This document shows, one piece after another, positions 55,673 to 64,000 of a stretch of 64,000 nt of DNA. This DNA is from Sparus aurata (Eukaryota > Chordata > Actinopteri > Spariformes > Sparidae): the NCBI RefSeq assembly GCF_900880675.1, contig NC_044191.1:3186741-3250740 (forward strand). The letters run 5' to 3'. The notes under the pieces are model-generated. The model made no database searches. It saw only the letters and a program-made list of their open reading frames with translations, and was not told where the DNA came from. The translations under genes were made by a program, and so were the position numbers. Numbering within the stretch: position 1 is the first letter of the stretch; every line of letters starts with the position of its first letter.

Positions 55673-56594
55673 TTTTAATTATGTCTACTGAGCCTGGATA
55701 TTTTACTCCTTTCTTTAAATCAAGCCAAAGATTTCAGAGATTGGAACTTCTGATTTTATCCTGTTGGGCATTGTTTATGTGATCAAAAAGATCACTGCCA
55801 TGGATTTCCCTTATGACTGCCACCCTCTACTGCCAAGTTTTAACACTCCTTAATGCTTTTCTTTCATCGATTGCTGGATTAGTTTTGGCTTCACATTTAA
55901 TGTCTCCTGTGGTTTTAAGGGAAACAGGCCTAGACTGAAAATAATATATGGCTTTGCGTGTGGACTGCAAACATGCCTTCTACCTGAAGTCTAAGCGCTG
56001 GGGAAAAAAATGAGATGATCGAGGGATATATCTCCGTGGCTGCTGCCATGTCAAAGCATATCTTCGCTCTCCAGCCTTTACTTCCACTATCACTCTCCAA
56101 GCAGACCGATCATCCACTTCTCTGATCCTGTCGATGGACTTTAATTCTGTGACCACCCTGCCGTGGTGGGCCTCGATGCATGCAGGCATTTTACCAACCC
56201 ACCTGGAGGAGCCAACCGCCTATCCAGTGGTTCATACCAGGACCAAACCCACAGGCCTGGTCTATAGCTCCACTCCACTTGGCACCATTGCCCTGCATCA
56301 TACTTTAGCAAACTCCTCCTACAGATTTAACACCACAGACTATACATTTAGTCAGTATCATCCTCAGACCTTGAAGATGAAAAGTTATCAAAATCATTTG
56401 CCTCCGTTATACCTGGTGGGCATGGCAGTTTTGATGCTACCCCATAAAGCAGGAAGTCCGTATAACTCCTACATACACTTTCCCATTTACACCAAATTGG
56501 TGGGTTTCAGCCTGAGTACGTCTATGCATCAAAACTGTATCATATCTATAGGGCCACCCACTGGACACAGGTAGTCAACCTCATTCAATCAATC
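55673..56594. other. No recognised gene
   Basis: A plus-strand frame at 56134-56574 (146 codons) and a shorter minus-strand one overlap here. Neither has a known motif, and I could not find splice edges. Confidence 0.4.
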
Positions 56595-56595
56595 T

Positions 56596-56660
56596 GACTC
56601 TATTTACATAGCACTTTTCATACAAATAACGTGTAGCACTACACGCTTTACATATTAAAT
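56596..56660 (-). repeat. LINE/SINE 3' tail fragment
   Basis: Inverted form of an L2-like tail: TTTACATAGCACTTTTCATA, then a GTGTAGCACTACACGC palindrome and TTTACATATTAAATGC. Confidence 0.45.
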
Positions 56661-56693
56661 GCAAGAAAAACAAAGCAGAAGTAAAACCAAAAG

Positions 56694-56694
<1 letters not shown>

Positions 56695-56729
<35 letters not shown>
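56695..56729. repeat. (CA)n microsatellite
   Basis: About 17 dinucleotide units. Confidence 0.95.
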
Positions 56730-56731
<2 letters not shown>

Positions 56732-56959
56732 TCACTCACACATAACACATGCATACATTTGTAAAAGAAGGCAAGTAAAGCGCTATCTTACTCTGAGCCA
56801 TTAGTAGTGCGGACAAACATCATCTGATTTACATGACATTTACAGGTTGTTTCCTCCACATCATACACTACAACATGACATATAATTGATGGGTGATCTC
56901 TAGCACTACGTAGTGGATACAGGCTGTGCTATTTCAGCAATTGAGACAACGTCCAGTAA

Positions 56960-57178
56960 ATGCATGCACACGAAGACATCTATGTGCCACAGCCCGAGAT
57001 ATGTGGACAGCAAGGGCCTGATCATTGCTGCAGGCAGCTTCATTTAAATTTTATTTTCTGGTTGCACTATATTTTTTGCACAGTCGACAGTGTGGTTGCA
57101 CTTTCATTTCACCGCCGCTGTACATGTATAATTGGATATGATAAATAAACCTTTGAATCTTGAATCTTGAATCTTAAC
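56960..57178 (+). mobile_element. LINE 3' end with heptamer tail
   Basis: TTGCACTTTCATTTC-type 3' region leading to GATAAATAAACC and a (TTGAATC)n tail at 57153-57177, as in CR1/Rex-type fish LINEs. No coding part is present. Confidence 0.55.
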
Positions 57179-57427
57179 CCTCTCCAACCAGTATTCGATC
57201 CTGCAGGTGGAGGCTCCAGTCCATGGTGGTGAAATCCTTGCGGTCCCCTCTCCACCTGGTCCTGACCCCATGGTGGCTACTCTTCTCAAGATTGCAGTGC
57301 ATTCTGGAGTTATTATTATTAACCTACTCACATTAGCAAAGGACATAGTTTATTAACGACCAGTAAAGATATCTGCACTGCTTTTAGCAATCATTTTGCT
57401 ACCTTTGGACATCTTTTTGATAACACT

Positions 57428-57905
57428 ATGAGTGGATCAAATTTCAAATTACAGACTGAATTACGAGGAAATATCTCTCCAGCAACATTCTTTTTGTCTC
57501 CATTTAGTCTTAGGAAAATAAGTGATGCCCTCCTTACAGTTGATACCAAGAAAATAACTGGTGCTAACTATGTGCATGCTTTTTTTAAAACTCACAGTAC
57601 AACTGATTGTGGAATCCATTTCTCATATTTTTAATCTGACTCTCTCTGCTTGAGTAATTCTCTCATTCAAACATTTCTTCCCTATTCACCACAGAAATAC
57701 AATTATTGGGTCAATAATTTCATCTGTTCTGGATTACAAGGCTTCAGTATATAGTAAAGCTGCTGCCTCTACACTAAAACCTCTCAATGCTCTCTACAAT
57801 TTATCCCTAAGATTCATAACTGGTGATCCTCATAACACCCACCACTGTATCTCTACCAAAAAGTTGTCCAGCCATCGTTGGTTCTTAGATGTACCCAGCA
57901 TTCAT
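57428..57905 (+). pseudogene. LINE RT fragments (CR1/L2-like)
   Basis: From about 57520 the plus strand reads ALLTVDTKKITGAN and then CGIHFSYF followed by a stop, the start of the RT domain where the family has V-D-x-K-K-x-T-G-x-D and a later I-x-x-I-F-N-L-T-L. A second segment from 57709 reads VISSVLDYKASVYSKAAAST, then LNALYNLSLRFITGDPHNTH and HC, typical of the RT thumb. Most of the RT core between them is deleted, and in-frame stops are present. Dead remnant. Confidence 0.65.
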
Positions 57906-59057
57906 TTCTAGTCATCTATACATCTTGAATACAGTTGCTACTACCTTATATTACACTTATTTTAACTTTGAACTCACATAATCGAGGTACATACATACAT
58001 ACATACAACAGAATGGATTGTTGCCCTCGATCCATAAGTCAGAACAGAATTAGACGTGCAGGAACCAGTCTGATTCATGTAGCGCCCAACCCTTATCCCA
58101 CAGGATCCCAGTGAGCAACTACAAATGTCCCAGTGTCAGACACCACAGGAAACCCCCAGAAATCCATCAAATGCCTTGATGTGTTTTGGCGACTAAAAGG
58201 GGAAGCTGCATATGAGATAAACATACATATGTGCTACCAAAAAAAATAAAATACAAAGGGGAGAAAGATAGAAACAGTGAGGGATCACTCTTGTGAAAAC
58301 TGTGGGGGGCGCATGCCTGTAGAGGATAGGGACGATTAATGTGTGTCTTGACTCGGCCAAAGTCTATCCCGGTGCGTAACAGGTGCTCCCAAATAGATAT
58401 TACTCACAATCTGCAGTTCCTGTGGCTCACCTGGACAAGATCTTCAAACTCTGTTTCCCCCCATTTGGGATCTCGTTTGCCCCTTGTAACATTGCTAGGT
58501 GCATAGACACAGTCCTTTGGCCTCTGTGACAAGAACTCTGGTTGATGATTGGCTGGTATATGCCCAAACAGAAGTTGAAAGTGGTCACCATGTGCCCATA
58601 GAGATCATCACCTCAACCACGTTGGTCCCATCAAAGGACACACAATTCCTAGACAGGTGATAGATTCCAGGACTGCCTCCGTGTCTCCGACCTGAGTGAT
58701 GCAAGAGGCTTTCATGGCCTGTCTGGCAAACTTTTGCCAAGAGGCATGGGTCACCTGAAGATTGTATATCTATCTTGATATTCATCTATATAATCAGTGA
58801 CTTTGTCCACAATGTGGGGGACTAGACAAAACTGACTAATTAAATGCCACATTTAAAAATGTCAAGTATAGACTGCACTATGAAATTTCTTTATCACAGC
58901 AGCAGGACAGGACAGGACAGGACAGTAAGTATTGCAATAGACAATACTAATAGTAAAAAACAAACAATATAATAAAAAGGTAAGAAATAAAATAGAATAG
59001 TATATACCTATTAACATAAAATGAGATATTAGTGGTGTATATAGTTTGTATTGCACA
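57906..59057. other. No recognised gene
   Basis: Contains a (TACA)n tract at 57987-58005 and an (ACAGG)n tract at 58903-58925. Between 58100 and 58210 the words CAGTGTCAGACACCACAGGA and ATGCCTTGATG look like a fragment of an interspersed repeat, but without ends. Confidence 0.4.
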
Positions 59058-59536
59058 GTGCACAGTGAGGTCTACTGGGAGCAGTGCTGTGTTGGGCCAG
59101 AGACGAGAGGGGGACCCAGAAGTGGACAGACAATCGGGGCAGGTGTAAATGTACTTTATTTGTCAGACACTGCTGGTAGGAAAAAGCGAGGTGGCTTGAG
59201 TCCCGGGGGAGGAGCGCTCAGAGGAGCGCAGCGCTGGGGACAGGCTTGTGGGCGCGCGGAGGTCCGACGCGGATCTGTCGGCTCAGAGGAGCGTAGATTT
59301 GGTGGTGACTTGTAGATGAGCGGCGGTGCCGTGTTGGCTGTGGCCCTTCGGCGGGGGGGCTGGGCTGGTGAGGAGAAGCAGAGGTGCGGGAGATCTGGAC
59401 GCCAGAGCGGGGCTGGTCGCGGCGCAGGAGGGCACTGGAAACAGGAGAAGGCAGTATGAGAAATACTGGCGAAAGTAATTAAGCACAAGAGATTTCTAGC
59501 AAAGAACGATAGTGACTGAGCCATACACCGCATGGT
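59058..59536. repeat. GC-rich repeat-like block
   Basis: A sharply GC-richer stretch (GGGCCAGAGACGAGAGGG, then GACCCAGAAGTGGACAGAC, then TACTTTATTTGTCAGACAC) between AT-rich neighbours. It resembles the LTR or leader of an LTR-type or related element on the minus strand, but no partner copy is in the window. Frames here overlap on both strands and are treated as composition effects. Confidence 0.35.
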
Positions 59537-59719
59537 GATCACGTTATCAACTGGCAGCAGGCGGCGTGTGGATCCTGGTCTTGAAGCCAGCGCAGATGAT
59601 TAACCTGCTGCAGGTGCGTGCGTGTGTGTACACTCCCTCCTGAGACCGCCGACTCCGCCTGGCCTCCAGCGCACCTCTGTAAACAGAGAAACAAGCACAA
59701 ACACCCAGCCACAGCAACA

Positions 59720-60281
59720 TATATCGTAACATGCTGGTTGTAAAGTCTGAGAGCAGCAGGAAGGAAGGACCTGCAATACCTCTCCTTCACACACTTGGAC
59801 CTGTGATACCTATCCTTCACACACTTGGACCTGTGATACCTCTCCTTCACACACTTGGACCTGTGATACCTCTCCTTCACACACTTGGACCTGTGATACC
59901 TATCCTTCACACACTTGGACCTGTGATACCTCTCCTTCACACACTTGGGGTGTATCAGTCTGTTGCTGAAGGAGCTGTCCAGTGCTGTGATAGTGACCTG
60001 CAGGGGGTGGGACTCCTTCACCAGCAGCGATGACAGCTTGTCCATCATCCTGAGCTCTCCCACCACCTGCACTGGGTCAAGAGGGCATCACAGGCTGGAG
60101 CTGGCCTTCTTGGTAAGTTTATCAAGTCTCCTTCTGCCTGAGATGCTGCTGCAGCAGACTACTCCATAGAAAATGGCTGATGCCACCACAGAGTCGTAGG
60201 AAGATGTCAGGAGTGCCCCTGCACTCCAAAGGACCTGAGCTTCCTCAGCAGATGGAGTCTGCTCTGACCTTTCTTATATGT
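59720..60281 (-). pseudogene. LINE ORF C-terminal part, with 10-residue tandem array
   Basis: Starts GQSRLHLLRKLRSFGVQG in one frame (60281-60207), decays through several stops, and resumes as an open frame at 60072: LRMMDKLSSLLVKESHPLQV and TITALDSSFSNRL. It then has six copies of a 10-residue unit (CVKERYHRSK, with small changes), and RSFLPAALRLYNQ, the usual end of the protein. In related copies the region just before RSFLPAA holds one such unit; here it is expanded in phase. The frame runs on past the expected stop into unrelated sequence. Confidence 0.7.
59769..59948. repeat. 30-bp tandem repeat, six units
   Basis: Units start at 59769, 59799, 59829, 59859, 59889 and 59919. Each reads ACCTGTGATACC, then TCTCCTTCACACACTTGG, with T/A alternation at one position (units 2 and 5 have TATCC). 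Unit 1 differs slightly (CTGCAATACC). Confidence 0.95.
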
Positions 60282-60289
60282 TGCTGCAG

Positions 60290-61208
60290 TAGATTTGTGG
60301 TTCTCGAGACCGGTCTTGGTCTCAAGACCACTTTTTTGTGGTCTTGGTCTTGTCTCGGCCTCGACAGTCTTTGGTCTCGGTCTTGTCTCGGTCTTGGGTC
60401 TCTCGGTCTCGCAATGTCTCAGACTGGCCGAGCGGTCTCGAAGGGATTTGTAACCTATAATATCCAGGCAGGCACAGTTTTTGTTTTTTTTTTTGATATC
60501 ATTATATGCCCCCTTCAAGTGGTACCAATCACATGCATTTTGTGACACAGACGGCATTGGTGCTCGTCCTCCTATGAGGCTATCATGCCACTACAGCTGC
60601 AGAATGGTTTAGGCTACAGATTCTGTAGAGAACAACATCAGACCTTATAGAGTAGAAGTGTATTTTCTGTTAAGATTGGTTTCATTTCTTATTAACAATA
60701 CACATGAGTTAGTTGGCTGACAGGAGGAGCAGGCATAGTGCTGCAGTTATGCAAAAAGATGAAGTCAAATACAGAGATGATCTGTTAATGTGTCATACTG
60801 GATTGGATTTAGGTTTCATAATGCCTGATGTTTAGACTGTACACTTAATTTTCATATCAATTGCAAGACAGTTTGTTGTGGTTGAATATGGACAGATGTC
60901 TTACAGATGTCTCTTTCCCTATTTTGCAGGTACTTGGAGTACAAAGCAGGACCTGCATCACGATGGCAGACACCACACAGCAGACAATATCTTCCTTTGC
61001 GCAAAGAGTCCACTTATATGCCCCAAATTCATCCAGGCAACAGGCCATTACAAAACTAGTTTTTTTTTTGGTCTCGGTCTCGGTCTTGAGCTGAACTACT
61101 CTTGGTCTTGACTTGGTCTGTCTTGGTCTTGGTCTTGTCTTGGTCTTGATACTCTCTGGTCTTGGTAGTGTCTTGGTCTCGGTTTAGGCGGTCTTGACTA
61201 CAAGTCTA
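60290..61208. mobile_element. hAT-type non-autonomous element
   Basis: Starts TAGATTTGTGGTTCTCGAG and ends TCTTGACTACAAGTCTA. Perfect 8-bp duplications TGCTGCAG lie at 60282-60289 and 61209-61216. The first 150 bp and last 150 bp are arrays of GGTCTTG/GGTCTCGG words. The centre is AT-rich and has no transposase frame. Removing it restores the LINE reading at this site. Confidence 0.85.
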
Positions 61209-61216
61209 TGCTGCAG

Positions 61217-61690
61217 TGTGATCTGTCCAGTCCAGTTTATCGTTCAGGTAAACTCCCAGGTACTCGTAAGATGTCACCATCTCAACGTCTGTTCCCTGGA
61301 TGTTCACCTGTGTGCAGGATTGTCTGTGCCTGCGGAAATCCACCAGCAGCTCTTTGGTCTTCCCAGTGTTGAGCTGGAGGTGGCTCCACTGGTACCAGTC
61401 TACAAAGTCCTTAATAAGTTCTCTGTTGGCTCTGTCGTCCTAATCCCTGATGAGGCCGATGATAGCAGAGACATCAGAGAACTTTTGCAGAAGGCGGTGG
61501 GGTGATTGGTGGTAGAAGTGAACAGGAAAAGGGTCAAGAATGGTCCCTGTGGGCCCCCATACTGCAGACAGCTGTGTCCGAAACACAGTCCAGAGTCCTC
61601 AAATACTGTGGTAGGTCCACATGGCGTCGTCCACTGTGATGCCAGGTTGATGGCAAACTGGAGTGGGTCCATAAAAGGACCCACCAGAGG
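61217..61690 (-). pseudogene. LINE RT palm and thumb
   Basis: The minus strand reads MDPLQFAINLASQWTTP at 61684, then after a deletion a segment like SAIIGLI with RDD, where the family has the Y-S-D-D-T active site (here damaged). It continues FVDWYQWSHLQLNTGKTKE, then LLVDFRRHRQ, and a GVYLNDKLDWTDHTAA-like end at 61217. These are the standard steps of CR1/Rex-type fish RT. It continues, after the hAT insertion, with the GQSRLHLLRKL segment. Several frames are used, so it is inactive. Confidence 0.7.
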
Positions 61691-62350
61691 GGGAGCTGGA
61701 CAAGGTTACCTCCTATTGCCAGTAGGTGGCATATGACTTTACCCTCTCTGATAAAACTCTGATAATACATGTGAAATTTTGGAAATACTGGACCATTTAC
61801 ACAGAAGTTCTCAGCGTCCAATGAGAACTCAGAACTTTCCCCATATACTGTACCAACATGAATGCCTTGAGGATAAAAAAAATAGATATTTCCCAAGATA
61901 ATGCAAAATATGAGATGTTACTGTGTTCAGGCTGTGAATCTTATCAAATGTAAAGGCTGGTGCAGATTTGACCATGTATAGTGGATTTACGTCATCACGT
62001 TTTTCAAGGTGAATCGCTACCTTCGCTGTGCTGCCACGGCCACACCCTTCAATGAAAACTCACAATCCTCACAATACAGCATCTTGAAGGTCTTCTCAGC
62101 ATTTTCTAGGTGACTGTGGTCATTTTGCTAGGAGGAGAACGTCATTGTTTAAAGAAATTATTTCCTTCTACCACTAGGGGAATGTAACTGTAAATATTGG
62201 CATGTACATTAATGTGTACAGAACAGGACTCATGCTGATTCAATCGTAGACAGTCAAGTTCCAACAACTTCCTGATTTAAGGTGAATCATCAATATTCGC
62301 CACACTACCATGCCGGACAACAAAGACCCAAGCCTGTAATCATGTTTGAT
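61691..62350. other. No recognised gene
   Basis: Short CTACTGGCA/GCCAGTAGGTGGC-like words occur near 61715 and 62170, but no element ends are visible. Confidence 0.4.
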
Positions 62351-62354
62351 TTAA

Positions 62355-63160
62355 AGGAGTCATCACCCGGAAATCGCAATTTCTCTCGTTAAATCATGCA
62401 TATTGGTGTTGGACCTCTGTTGAAACTTGCCTGAAAAGCTGGAGTTTGAAAGTGGCTTATTTTTTTCGCTTTGGCTCTTTTTCCGAACAGGAATATCGCA
62501 CAATAGTGCGCGTTCCTAAAGCACGAGATTTTGACTCTGCTCCTGTGGTGACGTTACCACAGGAGGCTACTTGCATAAGCATCGGCCCACAGCCGTCCTC
62601 AGCCAGAGTGAGCACGCCGAATCTGCTTATTTCTCTGTCATTTTCACGCCATACATCGTGACCGCCAGCATTAAAACTCAGGTCTTACATGTAAAACACG
62701 AGTGTGAAAAGTAAGAAGGAAAAAAAAAGAATTTACCATTCAGAGACATCCTGCTGTAAACGTGTCTCTCCACCGTCTCTGCCTCTTCACTCTCCCGTTC
62801 AAGTTCCGACTCCGGCTCGTACATAAATGCCTGAATTCGGTAAGGTTCGTCATTTAGTGTGTGCGCCATGACAGGGGGCTGATGTTTTGGAGTCTGTGTG
62901 CATGCAGGCTCGCCCCCCATTCCTGTCCTTCTCCTGCGGCCAATCAACGCGCGCCTCATTACATATTAATACAATGCACATCCGGACCGGTCAAAACCTC
63001 GCGCATAATCTCGCGTGAGAAAGTCGAGGTATGAAAAAGTGTCAGAAAAAGCTCTATGTTTGATTTTTTTTTAAAAATAAAAATTTCTAATAAGTTTTAA
63101 GAATTGATCCAAAGCGATCCAAGAGGGACTGGATATGTAAAAAAACAGGTGATGACTCCT
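62355..63160 (-). mobile_element. TTAA-flanked miniature element with a first exon
   Basis: TTAA at 62351-62354 and 63161-63164 encloses AGGAGTCATCACCCGG ... ACAGGTGATGACTCCT, a 13-bp inverted repeat. The interior has a minus-strand exon (62730-62959) and no transposase. The target fits Kolobok- or piggyBac-type elements. Confidence 0.8.
62728..62959 (-). CDS. First exon of a transposon gene (acidic N-terminus)
   Basis: A minus-strand frame whose likely start is the Met of MAHTLNDEPYRIQAFMYEPE (near 62870). It continues SELERESEEAETVERHVYSR and reaches MSLNG directly before a donor-like GTAAATTC at about 62733. An E-P-Y-x-x-x-x-F-x-Y-E-P-E start with a following acidic run recalls the N-terminus of fish transposon proteins that carry a P2X7-type cytoplasmic Cys-rich domain. 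That domain itself is not in this element. It may be the surviving first exon of such a gene; the assignment is tentative. No downstream exon exists before the element ends. Confidence 0.4.
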
Positions 63161-63164
63161 TTAA

Positions 63165-63609
63165 AAAGTGCTAAGATTGGCCAGTGAAAATTTGAAATTG
63201 AGTAGGAGTTGTTTGTCAAAATACAACACTTGCACATTACAAAAAATGAGCAAAAGAATTAAAAATGATTAACTTCCTGTTGGGCTGATCTTGTTGGAAT
63301 TAAATTTGGCTGTAATGATGATTATATTTTTCTGGGTAATAATTGTTTGTTATTGTGTGGAAGCCATTATTTGAGGAGAAATAGTAACCAAGGGGTTGTT
63401 GACACAGAGTGCGTACAGCTTTTGTATTAATAAAGGAGTGAAAAGGTTGCATGTATTCTTGGGTGCTGATTTTGATGTGAAAGCCTGGCTAAACGCAATG
63501 CCAGGGAGTGGAAAGCTGGGGCTATACTGCTGATGAAGTTAAAGCTGTTATTTCCATTGAGGGTGAAACAGTTTGTGGGATGTGATGTGTTTATATGTCT
63601 GTCTGTGTT
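63165..63609. other. No recognised gene
   Basis: AT-rich sequence with no supported feature. Confidence 0.45.
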
Positions 63610-64000
63610 AACGTTTAAAGAAAAAGGGACCCAAATGCAAGACAAACACCGAGCATTAATAAAGAAAGCTGTTATCCAAAAACCAAAGTCCAAATCTCAA
63701 GCAATATAAAATCCAAAATTCAAAAATGCAAGGACAAAAAGTTGGCAAGTAGTAAAAAAAAACTAAAAGGGTATGAACAAAAGACACATGGAAAACAAGG
63801 AACAGGACTTATGCAGGGATATAGACAGGAACAGGAGACACGTGGCTATCATAACAGAACAGACAAACTAATAGAGTGTGGCTGAAAAACACAGGTTTAA
63901 ATAGTGAGGGCTAATTAACAACTGAAACACAGGTGCAGAGGAAAAATGGCAGGAAAAGGACAAAGGGAGGAAATGAAAATCAAAACATGAAACAAGAGGA
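63610..64000 (-). repeat. Possible LTR fragment running off the window
   Basis: The layout AAAGGGACCCAAATGCAAGAC, then long AACCAAAGTCC words, then TTTAAATAGTGAGGGCTAATT and ACACAGGTGC resembles the LTR at 41608-42034 in composition and order (inverted gypsy LTR). It is not a copy of it. The other end lies outside the window. Confidence 0.35.

Larger units (their letters stand above)
59540..61690 (-). mobile_element. LINE (CR1/L2/Rex-like), 5'-truncated, with an insertion
   Basis: Reads 61690 down to about 59720 as the RT palm, thumb and C-terminus. It is interrupted at 61208-60290 by a hAT-type element with a matching 8-bp duplication. An in-frame tandem array sits near the C-terminus. Confidence 0.75.

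Noticed and set aside
56134..56574. 146-codon plus-strand frame
   Set aside because: No recognisable domain or splice edges. Could be part of a repeat, but nothing supports a gene.
59156..59542. Proline/alanine-rich minus frame of 128 codons
   Set aside because: Product of GC-rich, repeat-like DNA; overlapping frames exist on the other strand.
59769..59948. Possible CRISPR-like array (regular 30-bp units)
   Set aside because: Units are directly adjacent with no unique spacers, within a eukaryotic LINE ORF; it is a coding minisatellite.

Overview
The window reads as teleost (ray-finned fish) nuclear DNA with no host gene that I can recognise. It is AT-rich, full of microsatellites, and packed with transposon families typical of fish: Tc1-like elements with DD34E transposase, L2/CR1/Rex-type LINEs, a LINE with a GGAT tail, a Ty3/Gypsy element, many hAT-type elements with 8-bp target duplications, TTAA-flanked miniature elements, and a PIF/Harbinger-like element carrying a Myb-like gene. 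Family names rest on protein motifs and terminal sequences read by eye; no search was run.

Layout. 1-11.2 kb is mostly anonymous, with a hAT-like repeat (2.3-3.0 kb), a long hairpin (3.14-3.28 kb), a hAT fragment with a BED finger (5.2-5.6 kb) and an old interspersed repeat (9.5-10.2 kb). 11.2-14.8 kb is a minus-strand element with a spliced zinc-finger gene; a start-less relative lies on the plus strand at 24.5 kb, ending at 25.0 kb. 17.6-18.8 kb is a complete hAT-type non-autonomous element with a perfect 8-bp duplication. 19.8-20.4 kb is an inverted duplication of a Tc1-like end. 21.4-21.7, 25.9-26.7 and 47.0-48.5 kb hold remnants of TTF/MYM-finger hAT genes, the middle one only tentatively.

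27.7-38.9 kb is a stack of nested insertions. It holds a Tc1 transposase with one nonsense codon, a plus-strand LINE tail, and a minus-strand LINE (endonuclease, linker, RT) split by a small retroelement, by a 2.7-kb hAT and flanked by a 1.6-kb Myb-carrying element. Beyond these is a plus-strand LINE split by a hAT that itself contains a second hAT. 41.6-44.7 kb is a decayed Ty3/Gypsy element on the minus strand with one full LTR, one truncated LTR, and a gag-to-RT fusion. 45.0-47.0 kb holds an L2 fragment, a second copy of the 2.3-kb hAT-like repeat, and a duplicated high-copy repeat. 49.6-52.3 kb is a Tc1-like element split by a 2.2-kb LINE with a clean target duplication.

54.1-55.7 kb holds two miniature elements with clear ends. 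56.9-57.9 kb holds LINE fragments. 59.5-61.7 kb is a minus-strand LINE with an in-frame 30-bp tandem array and a hAT-type insertion. 62.4-63.2 kb is another TTAA element, and an LTR-like stretch runs off the right edge.

The genes here do not work together as a pathway. They are parts of separate mobile elements, nearly all inactivated. The recurring theme is DNA transposons that keep both ends and a DNA-binding first exon but have lost the catalytic part.
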